From Limnoperna fortunei (taxonomy: Eukaryota; Mollusca; Bivalvia; Mytilida; Modiolidae), in assembly GCA_944474755.1 (NCBI GenBank), contig OX104122.1, positions 26,067,956-26,131,955 on the forward strand: a stretch of DNA of 64,000 nucleotides, written 5' to 3'. The notes below the pieces were generated by a model that searched no databases, had not been told where the DNA came from, and worked only from the letters and a program-made list of their open reading frames with translations. The position numbers and the translations under genes are program-made. Below, in pieces: positions 1 through 12,077 of this stretch (position 1 is the stretch's first letter; every line of letters starts with the position of its first letter).

Positions 1-187
1 TCTAGTCACTAGTGAATTTGTCGTTCTCAGCAGTTGATTGGTCTAAAATAATAACGTCGTAATAAGAACTCATGACGTCATAAACAAAACACCTTCCATT
101 TACCGCGTATTCAAGTCGTAAAATTAGGGTTGGGAGAATATGTACTTCATTTAAAAAATTTACTACTTTTTAAAATTAGAGAAACGG

Positions 188-342
188 AATCTTACATTAG
201 AACTCTTGGATTATCGGATTTCTCCAATCTCGATTGTTAAATTATGCAAATTTAGTCCTCAGCAAGGCTCGGACTTAAAATTCCATAATTTAACTATCTC
301 GATTGGAGAAATCCGATAATCCACTCGTACCAATGTAAGATC
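188..342. repeat. Imperfect palindrome, MITE-like
   Basis: Arms around GATTGGAGAAATCCGATAAT (right arm near 301-320, reverse complement near 210-232) are flanked by a second inverted pair, AATCTTACATT at 188-198 and its complement near 332-342. The loop is about 60 bp. No coding potential is seen. The arrangement fits a small non-autonomous inverted-repeat element, but no target-site duplication was identified. Confidence 0.6.
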
Positions 343-1690
343 CTATATTTCCGGAATTGTATACATCAAATAGCCATTTATTCTTATTATCGATTTTCAT
401 CCGAAATTTTATACGCAAAAATAACCTTTTTATTCTGGTTTTCCATTTTTCAACGCTATGCTCATCGAAAGCGCTATCACCGAAGACAAAGTACCAGGCC
501 TTAGTTTCAAAAAAATTCTCAAATTGAGATTTTCCTCAAATCCTTGAGTTTTTCCTCAAATTTGAGGATGAGTTGAAGAAATCCTCAAATTTGAGATGTT
601 TTATGAAACCGGGCCCGGGACAGAAATGGTCTCCCTTTATTATTAACTTTTGTAAAGAGAATACCAAAATATGTTTCATTGCATGAAAATTTGATATCAC
701 CCAACCATTTTTGCAGTCCAACGATATATCTTGTGTTAATTATTCACTAAGCTTGAATGATTGACATGGTCGTAACTAGGGTTAGAAAATAGAGGAGGCA
801 GGGGCTTGGGCGCCGCCGATTGAGGCCCCCAAAAATCAACGTAAAATTACACATTTCCCCCCATTTTAAAAGTGTTAAATAAAAACTATCAGTTTTGGCG
901 TATTTCCTTATTTTGTAGTTGATTCTTTGTGTATTATATTGGGGTTTTCAAAGTAAAATACACACTTTATTTTTTGTGTGTTTGTAAACCTAGACGAGGC
1001 AGTTGCCTCAATAGAAGTTACGGCCCTGATTGACATTCTTTTTGCAAAAATCTGTTCATTAAATGGTTACGAAGTATACTTCAAAATATTTTCTCCTATA
1101 TCCATCCTTAGCAACGAAAGTGAATACAAATATATCCCCGCCTAGTAGGACGGCAATAAATAATTTTATAAATAGCGCTACGCGCTACAATTACTCGTTG
1201 AAATATATTGTGTGCTACATTGACGGAACAGCCAATTTATGGCGGAAATGATGTTTTCTATAGGTACGTAAATATCATAAATGTACCGTAATTGTTACAG
1301 AAATAATTCACGGAGGCTGTAATTTATCATTGTTTTACAACGGGCTTTCGCTCAGGATAAAATAATACGACATAAATGGACACCCCGTTATAAATCACAA
1401 TTTAATGAACTTGAAATTGGTATTAGTCTAGTATGCAAAGTATATTTGCAGCTGTTATTGGATTATCTACAATAATGTATAAGCTTGTGTCGTCTCTAAA
1501 TAGCTTTAAATTTGATTGAAAGTCTGAAACAATATTATTTATAAGAGAGGACATAAGATGGACCAGTACATAACACCTGCGGTAACCGATAGCCAATTTG
1601 AATTTGATCCATTGATTACGACCCACTGTTGACGCCCGTTTGAGTCCGCAGACAATTCTAAAATTGTACTCTATATACCATATTTTTTAA
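343..1690. other. Non-coding stretch, nothing recognised
   Basis: This is AT-rich sequence with only short open frames that resemble no family I know. A short CCTCAAATTTGAG motif recurs at 535-597. No RNA gene, exon or clear repeat boundary was seen. Confidence 0.5.
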
Positions 1691-1923
1691 GGTAGTTCAT
1701 CTACTATTGATCAAGTAGTCCGTCGACATTGAGATTGTGGGTTCGAGGCTCACGGATGGCAGGGTGCGCTCGACTCCAATCTTGATTAACAATGATTGCC
1801 AGTTTTCCTGCCTGAAGTAGTGGGTTTTCACCGGGTTCTCCTGCTTCTCCCTCCCCCCAAAAATGGATGCCATGAAAAAGAAGAAAGTGGCGTTAAACAC
1901 CATTCATTCATTCAAACAAACAC
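1691..1923 (+). mobile_element. Diverged tRNA-derived SINE copy
   Basis: It aligns by eye with the intact SINEs at 5212, 14329 and 42095. It keeps GGTAGTTC..CTACTATTGATCA, the box-B-like GGTTCGAGGCTC, the central TTGCCAGTTTTCCTGCC and the tail GTGGCGTTAAACACCATTCA. The first 20-25 bases of the tRNA-like head are missing or diverged. Confidence 0.75.
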
Positions 1924-2344
1924 ACGAAAATCAACCTTTTTATCTGATTTTCGTGTCAATATATTTGTTCATTTGAGCAAAAATGAAACATGAATTTTAT
2001 TTTTAATTGTAAATTTCTATTTTATATCCGATTGTTAATTAATAGTTAATATAATTTGCGGTGTACAGGATGTAAGAGATCAAAAAGGAGATTGTTTGGT
2101 TTGCACGATTTAAGTTAATATTTATGTCATATTTTGCATTGGATGTATCATTTCAATGATTTTTTGTTATTCTTTTTTTTTAATATATACATGTATATTA
2201 ACACTCCATCTGTTTGAGAAAAACATAATGTATACTAGAATCTCAATGTTTCGAAAGCATTGTTTATGTTTAGTCATGTCAAAATCATAAGTGTATACAT
2301 ATAAGTGTGTATGCCTACTATTACAATTATAAATACATAAACAG

Positions 2345-2345
<1 letters not shown>

Positions 2346-2377
<32 letters not shown>

Positions 2378-2521
2378 CATAACCTACCTACCTACCTACC
2401 TACTACCTACCTACCTACCTACCTACCTATCTACCTACATACATACATACACACACACCCCTACATACATACATACATACACACATATACACACACACAT
2501 ACATACATACATACATACATA
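2346..2521. repeat. Compound tetranucleotide microsatellite
   Basis: Runs of (CATA)n and (CCTA)n alternate with ACAC tracts. The open frame across it, rich in Tyr, Thr, His and Ile, is a low-complexity artefact and not a gene. Confidence 0.95.
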
Positions 2522-2787
2522 TTATTTATTATGTCTTTATGTACATGCAAGTTACATTGCTAGTGTTTTATACAGAAATAAAAAGGTATACAACAAAGAC
2601 ATTGGTGCACATAAAAGTCAATGTCCACACCATACTTGTGCACCAGGTTAATAAAGATATTATATGGCAAAAATCAATAAGACAATAGGGTTGTCACCCA
2701 TGTACTGATGAGATACCAACACACCTACAACTAATAATGTGAAGTGAGTAGGGCTCTCAGGGACATCCATTTATTTTCAATTGTCCC

Positions 2788-3990
2788 TCACTGCAGGTGA
2801 TCTGTAATAGGATGCGGATAAGACTTCAATTTTATATATGTATATTTAAGCATGCTTATTGCACCCTGTATTGATGGAGTTGTACCTGATAGTTTACAAG
2901 AATACATGTAGTATTTTAATATAATATTAAGAGAATTAACAAAGGGATCATTGTACTCTGAACAGAAGGTAATGGCTTTGGCTATTCTTGGTAATATTAT
3001 ATTGCAGAGACTTTTTTTTCTATTTTTCAAATATTACTACACAAACATTTTTTGATATTGAGCACTTCCCAAAAAGGTGAGTAAAGGTCTCTTTTGTTTC
3101 ATGGCAAATACTACATAAGTGGGTTCTTTCAGTCTGCATGGAGTTGGTACATAATATTCTGTGCATAGTTTTGTACTGGAATATTTTTTGAAACTTGAAA
3201 GTGTAATTTGTAAAGTAAGTCTCAATTTAGGATTTCTGTGCCTAGTTCAGAGTTCGTCTTAGTCTGCTGATGTTCTTGGAATACTTTAACAGAAATTTTT
3301 GTATCATATCCTTTCAAACCTTTGGTATCAAAGAACTAATTTAAAATGTTTAAGGTTGTGTTGGGTTAATAGATCATCATGACTTTAAATTCATTATTGA
3401 CATGAACTAAAACAAATAAAAACAATTCCTGCTTCACATCACTTTGGGAAAAAGATTATGTTATTATTTTTTTTAGATTACTATTAAACCATAGGGATTG
3501 GCTCAGGATTCCTACTACCGTATTGGTTCTTTCACAGTTAAGAGCACTCCAATTCAAAAAGATGTCTTCCCAAAATTTTTTAAAATATTTTGATTTTTTA
3601 AAATACCATCAGGCGACATACACCAAATCCACCCCCTAACTTTCATACTTGTCTATTAAAAGTGTCTTTCATTGTGAAAGGTTTATTGGGCTCAAAAGTT
3701 TGTTGATCCATGTTATTTTAAGTGAATACATAAAAGATAGTACATGAGGCCGTGTGGCATTTTTAATCCGCCATTTTCATAGGGCCCAACGATTACATTT
3801 ACGATTTGGACCCTGCCATGTGTATGTCCTTGCTGTTGGATTTTTAATTCTCCAAACATCAATGAGGTCTAGTGACAATTTCTTATTTAATATTTTGTCG
3901 TGTGCTTTTGGTTATTTTTGGATTAATAATCTATTGTATCCAAAGTATAGTCTTGAACTACATTTCAGTACCCTGCTATTATAACATAGT
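2788..3990 (-). mobile_element. Internally deleted non-LTR retrotransposon remnant
   Basis: Read on the minus strand, about 3990-3750 encodes an endonuclease-domain end (DLIDVWRIKNP..TYTWQGPN), typical of apurinic-type endonucleases of non-LTR elements. About 3150-3020 encodes a CCHC zinc knuckle, CSICHETKETFTHLFGKC (C-x2-C-x8-H-x4-C), of the kind found after the reverse transcriptase. The C-terminal tail follows down to 2788. The reverse transcriptase core that should lie between them is missing, and stops and frameshifts interrupt the rest. This is a dead, internally deleted copy. The family (CR1/L2-like or other) cannot be fixed by eye. Confidence 0.65.
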
Positions 3991-5211
3991 AGTTTTGTAA
4001 ACTAGAGATGCATAACTCTATTTTTTTTTAAATAAAATTTATTCGACAATCTTGAATTGATATATCAAGAATAATAATATTATTTCTTTATAAATATTAT
4101 AAGAAAAAAGTGTTGTTTAGTAATATTGCTACGCCTCTTGAGTGGCTGGTGTAAGAGCTAAAAAAAATGATGTATATCCTCATTCGTGATGCCATTGTTT
4201 TTCTTTTTCTTTCATACAGTGAGTATCAGCGAAAACAAGAATATGATATTTTTTACGATACCTGTGAACAAATCTCCTCGTTTTGCATCCTCGGACAGAC
4301 CCCTACAGTTGAAGCCACATATTGTAACAGATGACATTTATTAACACAATTATGTTCTACTATTTTGGACTACATGTTGACAAACCTGATAATGATATAT
4401 ATAATGATATGTAGTACCAGACAGTTAGCGTATAGCTAAATTGTTGCAACTTGATTTAGATTTTTAGACTGAGATATAAACAGACAGAAGGAACATATAA
4501 ATATACCAAAATGCCCCTCTTTTTGACTCCCATTCCTACACCTTAAAACGTTCTATTCATTCGGTTCCCCAATTACAATGTACTTGGGTCCTTGAATTTT
4601 TTCCATCACTGAATGAATTGTCTGTTGTTTGTCATAAAGTAAAGGTCAATAATTATTCAAGTAAATAAATTCATTCATATACTAAAACATAAAGTGACGT
4701 AAGTAACAATATTTCCATTACATCAAGACATAAAAGCATTTCTAAGTCGCAACAATCTAAACATTATGTCACTTAAGTACTTATTTTCTTTAAGAGTTTA
4801 CAACAACTTGTACATTACGAACAAGTTATTAATGACAATGTTATATGATTATTATTGCGTATGTTAATTTATGTATTCCAATGCATACTTGAGAAGAGCT
4901 ATCCGAGCAATGCTGTGTTAAATCAGTACCAGAACACTTGTTTAAATTGTATTATAAAATGAGTCTTACTATGTCTGAAACTAAAATTAAGTTGTTAATA
5001 AACAACAAAATCTTTCGTTTAATTCGAATACGCAAAAGCTAAAGAGTACGAAGTCTCAAGTCACGTAGCAATTTCTTACTTGTATCACAAATAAGGAACT
5101 AATGCAGTTCCTCCGAGAACAACAATTCAAAACTAGTGATTGCATGGTCAGGGAGTATTAGTTGTCAAGTTGTCAAGTCGTGTCATAAAGTAGAACTTAC
5201 TTAAAATCAAA
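3991..5211. other. Non-coding stretch, nothing recognised
   Basis: AT-rich, stop-dense on both strands, with no recognisable protein fragment, RNA gene or repeat boundary. It may contain older sequence upstream of the retrotransposon remnant. Confidence 0.5.
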
Positions 5212-5478
5212 GGGGCCTCGGTGGCCGAGTGGTCAAGGTAGTTCGTCTACTATTGATCACGTGGTCTATCAACACTGAGATTGCGGGTTCGATTCTCACT
5301 GCAGGCAGAGTGTACTCGACTCCAATCTTAATTTACAAGGACTGCCAGTTTTCCTACCGCAGGTCAGGGGTTTTCTTTGGGTACTCCGGCTTCCTCCCCC
5401 AATAAAACTGGACGCCATGATATAGCTGAAAAATTGCTGAAAGTGGCGTTAAACACCATCAAACAAACAAACAAACAA
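5212..5478 (+). mobile_element. tRNA-derived SINE, full length
   Basis: It starts GGGGCCTCGGTGGCCGAGTGG (box A like tRNA-Ser/Leu), followed by box B GGTTCGATTCTC at about 5286. A central domain (GGACTGCCAGTTTTCCTACC) follows, then the tail ATAGCTGAAAAATTGCTGAA and GTGGCGTTAAACACC, ending in (CAAA)n. At least two other near-identical copies lie in the window. The layout matches molluscan tRNA SINEs of the RUDI/Meta-SINE type; the family name is from memory and unverified. Confidence 0.9.
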
Positions 5479-5525
5479 CTTAAATTCCAGTTCAGTAGGT
5501 TCGCTACAATATATATGTAGGACTC

Positions 5526-5690
5526 TTAAGTGCGATGGGTACCCTAGTGTGATGGTTTCCCCAAAGAACGATAGTCACGCCAAAGTGCGATGGCGTTTTT
5601 ATCTTCAAAAGGCCAAAGTACGATGGTGACGCAAAGTGCGATGGCGTTTTTATTGTACTTGTGCCACAGTACGATGGTCACACTGAATAT
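5526..5690. repeat. Degenerate short tandem repeat (AAGTGCGATGG)
   Basis: The motif AAGTGCGATGG/AAGTACGATGG occurs about seven times with spacers of 12-25 bp, and GCGTTTTTAT is repeated twice. This resembles the subterminal repeats of the inverted-repeat elements elsewhere in this window, but no opposing arm was found. Confidence 0.6.
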
Positions 5691-6043
5691 GATAAAAAGA
5701 CATTAAATTAAATCACATAAGGTTAAAACTAAATAAGATACTAGAACATCGTTAACACCGCAAAAAAGATCTCCTCAAATAATTCAACATAGAACTATGA
5801 GACATGAATTGTATTGAAAACAAAAATGTAGTATTTGTCTGTATCTCCGCAAAGCCAGCCATTCTTGCCTTTTGATAACATACAATGTTGAAAATTATAT
5901 TCTTGTGGGGCTTCTTTTTCAAATGATCAACTTAATTACTGCTCATTATATTGAGAACTATTAGTTTCGCTTAGAAAACGCACGAAAACCTCAAATAACG
6001 CAAATTGATTAATGCACTTTAGCGCCACTGACGTTAAGATATT

Positions 6044-6893
6044 GTGACGTTAACGTCCAAACGTTGCCGTTCAAAACGATATATCAACATGGAGGAGACG
6101 GAAGATGGAGGTTATCTCATAGAAAAGAAAAAGAGGAAAAGGGAGACCAACGACTGCAACTCAGAACAGTTTTGGGCAGTAATGTCTGTGCATTCCATTT
6201 GCAAATTGAAGTTCAAACAGAACAACTTGGGGGCCCAGAAAATAAAGGAGGAGCTGAGTTTAAGTTTGGGAGAGGCCACCATCAGGAAATACATTGCAGG
6301 GTACATTTATGATGAGGAGACGGACAGTCTTTACTAACGGATCACCAAGGTCGAAGAGCCTCAAAGAAAGGTACTAGGGAAAGAGAAAATGATCGAACAG
6401 ATTGAGAAAAATCACAAAAGCGACCATCGGAAGACAGACGCCATATACGAGACGTTGAGATAGTCGTTCTTTACGGTGGTACGAGAAAAATATCGATTGC
6501 TGTTTAAACAATATGTTAAATGCACCCAGTGTCTCTCGGCTGTCAACCTGCCTAAGACTAAGAGGACACGTAAGCCTATTCCAGCAACCTATCCCAACAG
6601 CAGGTGGCAAATGGATCTCAAGAAGATGCCTCCGTGTCGTGGTTACAACTTCATATGTAACATTGTTGACTGCCACAGCCGTTTCGCATTTGGAGGCTAC
6701 TTAAAGCAGAAAAAAGAGGTCGCCGATACTATAATCAAATTCATTTATCTGTTCGGTCCTCCCAGAATCCTTTAAACAGATAAAGGGAAGAAATTCAAAA
6801 ACATTGATTTTTAGCGCCGTGATGGACGAATTTAAAACCAGACACATAAACGGGAGCCCGTATCACCCACAGTCTTAAGGTAAGTTTATAACA
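6044..6893 (+). pseudogene. Integrase relic (H2C2 zinc finger plus DDE core)
   Basis: A single reading frame runs from 6044 with in-frame stops near 6335, 6461 and 6773. It shows an integrase zinc-binding motif (HKSDH, then CTQC about 30 residues later, an H2C2 finger). A retroviral-type integrase core follows, with WQMDL (first Asp), IVDCHSRF and PPRIL before TDKGKKF (second Asp). After a frameshift, SPYHPQS marks the region where the catalytic Glu helix should begin. The stop-laden frame means it cannot make a full protein. Candidates are a Ginger-type DNA transposon, a KRBA2-like domesticated integrase, or a Gypsy retroelement. A GTAAGT donor directly after HPQS suggests that an intron once followed. 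Confidence 0.75.
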
Positions 6894-7063
6894 TTTACTT
6901 TTTTTAATATTTTTATTTACAATCGTACAAAAAAAGTTAAAAAAGAATACCACGCAATATAACATCAAAACTTTATGTAGCTCGCTCGCTAAAATCGCAT
7001 TATAACTAGGGACACCCTATAGTTGTCCTTCTATCCTTCCGTCAACAATTTATTGTAAACACT

Positions 7064-7298
7064 AAAACTATGAAACTATTGACAGTACAATTCTGAAATT
7101 TTGTGCAGTTGCTCCATAGCATATCATGATGTATGTTCCGTCCAGTGAGTGTTCCATAGCCTGTGTTAGTGCCCATGCTTCACATCCGTAAAGTAGGATA
7201 GACTCGACAGTTCCTTTGAAGAAGCGTACTTTCAGTTCACTACTCACACTGGACCTCCATATGCTAGACATGCCATTGAAGGCCTGCTTTGAAAACAC
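7064..7298 (-). pseudogene. Non-LTR reverse transcriptase C-terminal fragment
   Basis: The minus-strand frame contains AFNGMSSIWRSSVSSELKVR, then FFKGTVESILLYGCEAWALT and LDGTYIMI. The ESILLYGCEAW..T signature is a hallmark of the C-terminal region of many animal non-LTR retrotransposon polyproteins. The fragment is about 75 codons long and nothing recognisable flanks it, so it is a truncated relic between the integrase relic and the putative exon at 7485. Confidence 0.75.
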
Positions 7299-7484
7299 TT
7301 AGTTTTTTGGTTGAAGGGGCCCTTTCTGACTTTTTCAGAAAGCTAGTATTAATCTCTTTAAAAATAAAAACTGAAAAGCGCATTTCATTTTTTTATTTTC
7401 GCCGTATTTGTATAAAGGGTAACATATGCACATATTTCACATTTCGTTATTATCTATATATATTGAAAATTCATCTATTTACAG

Positions 7485-7776
7485 AGTCGAGAGCAGTCGG
7501 ACGGGACTATGTATCCCATGGAGTTATTTCCCCCAAACCATCGGTCTGCACATCCATGAAGAACTTCAATCCGGCAGTTGGGATTTTGTAGATTTCAAAC
7601 CTAATTCAGCAATGTCAGCGGGTACCAACGTGTTTCTGTCGGGATATTGGAGAAAAGGCGTTATTATTGACATTCAAATGGACGACAGCAAAGGACGTGT
7701 GTTCGCAGTGGAAGACTGTCTCAACAAAAAAATTCACCAATTATCAGTTATTCATATACCTTCGGATATAACATAA
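7485..7776 (+). CDS. Possible terminal exon of unknown protein
   Basis: An acceptor-like TCTATTTACAG precedes an open frame of about 97 codons ending in TAA at 7774-7776. The translation includes the segments QSGSWDFVDFKPNSAMSAG, YWRKGVIIDIQMDDSKGRVF and VEDCLNKKIHQLSV. The middle looks faintly like a small beta-barrel (Tudor-like), but this is only an impression. It could be the downstream exon of the integrase relic at 6044-6893, since the donor after HPQS lies upstream on the same strand, or an unrelated host exon. Function is unknown. Confidence 0.35.
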
Positions 7777-8134
7777 GGTCTGGAGCATTGGATTTCAACG
7801 GTGACAGCGTTGAATTAGAACTTTCGAATATTTTCTAGACTAACCATTTTGTAACACAGAACGTATTGTGAAGTCATTCTCTTTATGACGTTTAATGTTA
7901 CATTTCTCAGCTGAGTTTTACATTAAGATTTCATAAAGTTAAAATGTAATTTATATTTAAGTTTTATAAAGAAAAGGTATTCCCGGCTTTAAAAAAGATT
8001 GGCATGTGCAAGTGATATTAAATGGCGTCATATTATCAACCAATGCAAATGCTTCTAACGGGGGACCTTATCTGGTGTTTCATTTAAAAGTGAAATAAAT
8101 GAAAATATTGCCCCAGGGGACAAGGTTAATATTT

Positions 8135-8160
8135 ATGTGTGTGTGTGTGTGTGTGTGTGT
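8135..8160. repeat. (TG)13 microsatellite
   Basis: Thirteen uninterrupted TG dinucleotides lie about 200 bp beyond the stop codon of the minus-strand HEPN-STAND-ankyrin gene. Confidence 0.95.
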
Positions 8161-8349
8161 CACTTTAAATGCAACGTGACACTGTTAATGTTAGATAAGC
8201 ATTATTTCAACATAATCTACAAAAGGTCGTCCTTTAAAAAGTTCAACCACCTAGACAAGTTTTGAATTCGTTTAGTTTCTTTTTGAGTAGTCAATGTTAC
8301 TGTCCTTAATCAGGAATCGATTGGTGGTTTCTTGATATTTCTTTATATT

Positions 8350-8355
8350 TTTATT
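8350..8355 (-). promoter_or_regulatory. Possible polyadenylation signal AATAAA
   Basis: AATAAA on the minus strand sits about 10 nt after the TAA stop at 8367-8365. It would give an unusually short 3' UTR; a more distal site may be used instead. Confidence 0.3.
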
Positions 8356-8364
8356 TGTAGTGAT

Positions 8365-11300
8365 TTATTGTTTAAGTTTTTTATTTATTAGAGTAACAAT
8401 TTCAGGAAATCCCCGAAGACGTGCTTCATCCGTTGCTGTCCACTTTCTGCTATTAGTAATAATTACGGCTCCGTTTTCAATCAACCTTTTGACTATTTCA
8501 AAGTACCCGCTTTTACTTGCCTCCGAGAGAGCACTGTTACGTCTTTTATCAGTCGCGTTAATATTAACCCTTTTAACTATAAGTTGAAATATGTCTAAAT
8601 GTCCAAACTTGCATGTTTCAATTAACGGCGTCACTCCATTTAAATCGGCTTTATTAGCATCTGCTTTGTTTTTAATCAAAAGTTTCACAATGTAATAATG
8701 ACCACCCTTGCATGCTTCCAAAAGTGGTGTTCTTTCTCTCGTGCTTGCATAGTTGACATCGATGCCGTTATGTATAAGAGAGTCGACTAATATATTATGT
8801 CCTGCCTTACACGCCCATATGAATGTTTCTTCTTTATTAATGCTGCCAGTGAATGCTTCCTGTTCTCCAAGAAATTCATATCTTGCGCATGTGCCAACTT
8901 GATCTGACCATTGAAAAGGGGACCAACCGTTGTGGTCAGTTTGATTGATGTCTGCTCCATTTTTGACAAGGAGTTCAGCTATGTCAGCGTTTCCATTGCT
9001 AATTGCCAAAATAAGAGGGGTAAAGCCGTCATTGTTTGCCTTATTGACGTCAACACCCATACCTATGAGTGCTTTTACTACTTTCATGTCTCCTTTCCTA
9101 CTGGCCCACATCAGGCGTGTCCAGGCATATAATAGATTATCATCAGTGTGATATGTTCGGTCTAGTAGCAAATCAACGATCCAGTCCTCTCCAGATTCAC
9201 ACGCCCAAATTAACGAAGTTCCACCATTGTCAAACACATTTTTGCATGCAAGATCTTGTATGAGTAACTCAATTGCATTTCTATGTTTCCCTCTACAGGC
9301 CCACATAAGTGGGTCCCATGTGTCGTTATCAGTAATAATAATAGAAGCCCCATTATCCATCAAAATTCGCATAATTTTGTGATGTCCCATATAAGATGCT
9401 AGCATCAAAGGAGTGCATCCATTGACGTCTTTATAATCAACTTGTGTCAATTTAGCAAGCAGCAATTCTACGATCCCTACATGTCCACTAAAACAAGCCC
9501 ACATCATTGCATTCCACCCACATATATCAATCTTATGTACGTCCGCTCCTTTTTTAAGTAGTAAATTTACCACACCCAGATGCTTGGAACTACATGCGTG
9601 CATCAGTGCAGTGCATCCACTTTTATCTGCCTGGTCAACTGGCGCATCATTTTTATCTACAAGCAAATCCACTAAGCACTCACTTCCATTTCTTCCAGTC
9701 ACAATTAGTGGAGAATGTCCGTATTTGTTTTGCTTTTTGACATCTGCACCTTTAGCGATAATATGAATAGCGGCTGCTATATTTCCAAAAAAGCAAGCAA
9801 AATGTAGAGGCGTATTTCCATTGTTATCAAGCGCGTTGATACCAAACGTCATGTCTAGAAGTGTCTTTACTATTGCGATGTTACCGCCCCTGGTAGCAAC
9901 AAATAAAGGAGTCCATCCTTCAGCGGTAAAAACATCAATATGTGCTCCTTTTTGTAATAGCAAGTTAAAAATTTCGAAGTTTCCTTTCCCGCATGCTGCC
10001 ATGAAGGGAGTAAATCCGTCCGATGTAGGCAGATTTATTTTAGCCCCATTATTGATGAGATATTTTACTATTTCCGGAATCCCAATCTCGCATGCTTCAA
10101 CGAGAGCTGTATTTGATTTTAATACTTTATAATTGACATCAGCTCCTCTTTTAAGAAGTATTTTTATCATTTTCTTGTTTGATACACTAACAGCCGTTAA
10201 TAAAGGAAATAATCCTTCTTGGTCATCGTTTATAGTCGCTCCGTGTTTTAGAAGTAATTTAATTATTTCTACATAGCCAAACTTTATGGCCAAATTTATT
10301 GATGAAACAGTCAGCGTTGTCTTTGCATTAATAAGATGCTCAACAATATTCCGATGTCCAAACCAACATGCTATCTTAAGTGCTGAAACTCCATAAATGT
10401 TTGTGTAGTTTATATCATCTTCGTAATACATAATACTATTAACTATTTCTAAATGTGCACCCCGACAAGCAAACATAAGTGACGACCATCCGTGGATGTT
10501 TCTTTTTTTAACAACAGCGCCGTTTATTAATAATAAATTCACGATTTTTATATGACCGTGATTACAAGCATTCATAAGTGGCGTATTTCCCTCTACATCC
10601 GTCGTATTTACGTCTGCTCCTTTATGTAAAAGTGTGTCAACTATTTTATATTGATTGTTTGCACATGCTTCTAGAAGACAACTTACTCCATTTGACTCTT
10701 TTTTGTTGACGTCAGCATTATTTCCAATCAGTAAGTTCACTACATTTTCAAAGCCGTTTCGACATGCAATATTTAAAGGTAAATGTTCTTCAAAACTATT
10801 TATGTCATCTGTTTGAGATAGTAAAAATTGAATGAGATCTGTATATTGCAACGAACACGCTAGATATAACGGCGACACATTGTCGATTTCATCAGTTGAG
10901 TTCACTAACAGTTTTATATCTTTCTGCTGCTTGAGTACACTAATCAATTTAAGTCTGTACTGTAGAAAGTTCATTTGATGGTTACAAAAGACGTCGTTAA
11001 TTTTACGCTTTGATATATCTTGAACTATTCGAACAAAATACAAGCTCTCAATTTCCTCATAAACATTGATCACACAATCTTGGTCTGTTCTTTTTTTCAA
11101 TGATCTAAGCAAAGACCTTTGACACAGTACTTTGCTGTCTGCATGTAATATTGTTACACGGGTCTCTTTTTCCCCAAAATAGGCACAGATATAATCAAAA
11201 ATCAAATTATGGACGGGTATATACCTACAACCTTCTTTTATAAAATACGTAAGCAAAAATGAATCAAGATGGTTTTGAAGATCTCTCCGAGAAGTACCAT

Positions 11301-12077
11301 AATTGCACCCAAAAGCTTCTAAAATCTGATTCAACTCATCCCTTGTGTGGTTTTCGTTCATGAAAAATGATTCATCAATGACTCCATTTCCAATGACAAA
11401 TAAAAATAAAACACAGTACTTTGATTTATCTTTCTGTTCTCTTAGTTTATCTACTTCCATACAGAAAAATTTAAATGGATACATTGGAAACAATGGTGCA
11501 ACGGTACTGTCTAGAAACAGATGAATAGGTAGCAACTTTGAAATTGGCGTGTTGGAACTGAAGTCGGGACAGTTATTTTTCACTATCAGTAATTTTTGTT
11601 CATTAGAAAGTTTATATTTGTCACTTGATAAGTTGCATGAGTTTCTGGAAAATAATTGTATTCGTTTAAACTGATCCTCAAAAAACACTTGCAATCGACT
11701 TGCAACTATTATCTTTGCTTTACAGTTTATTAGGAAATTCTTAATTTTCTTCTCATAAGATAGCCACATATCCACTTCTGTTTGAATGGTTGTATATTTT
11801 CCGCATACGTCATCTATAACAAAAAGCTGAAGATAGCGCCTTCGGAAATGTGTTACAATATCGACAGGGCTTGCACATGGTATTATTTCGTATTTGTCTT
11901 TTTTACGCAGAAGAAGTGCAACGTGTTGAATAGTGACAGACTTACCAGCCCCCGGTCTCCCTATTACTGTTATTGTTGACTGATTTTCTAAAGTTTTTAA
12001 AATTTCTTTAACAGCAGTTGTCTCTACAAATAATTTGTCTTGCTTCTCCCAGTTTGCTATTTCCAGTTGATGCGAAT
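8365..12077 (-). CDS. HEPN-STAND-ankyrin gene, exon 4 (NTPase and ankyrin repeats)
   Basis: A 3713-nt terminal exon. Its open frame extends 5' to 12096, but those extra codons lie across the acceptor TTAATTATAG, so the exon should start at 12077. It encodes D212 to the end. The NTPase comes first, then an alpha-helical region with IPVHNLIFDYICAYFG, which resembles the winged-helix end of STAND modules. About 25 ankyrin repeats of 33 residues follow, with typical TPLM.AC..GH..IV..LL..GADVN cores. The repeat near 8850-8960 is degenerate (WSPFQWSDQVGTCARYEF). The last repeat ends in a short basic cap (NKKLKQ). Confidence 0.93.

Noticed and set aside
2307..2651. 114-codon open frame rich in Tyr, Thr, His and Pro
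   Set aside because: It is the translation of a compound tetranucleotide microsatellite, not a gene.
3754..3984. Plus-strand 76-codon open frame
   Set aside because: It is the antisense shadow of the minus-strand endonuclease remnant (DLIDVWRIKNP, TYTWQGPN).
5212..5300. Functional tRNA gene (box A and box B present)
   Set aside because: The tRNA-like head is followed by a SINE body and tail and recurs in several copies; no complete cloverleaf was seen.
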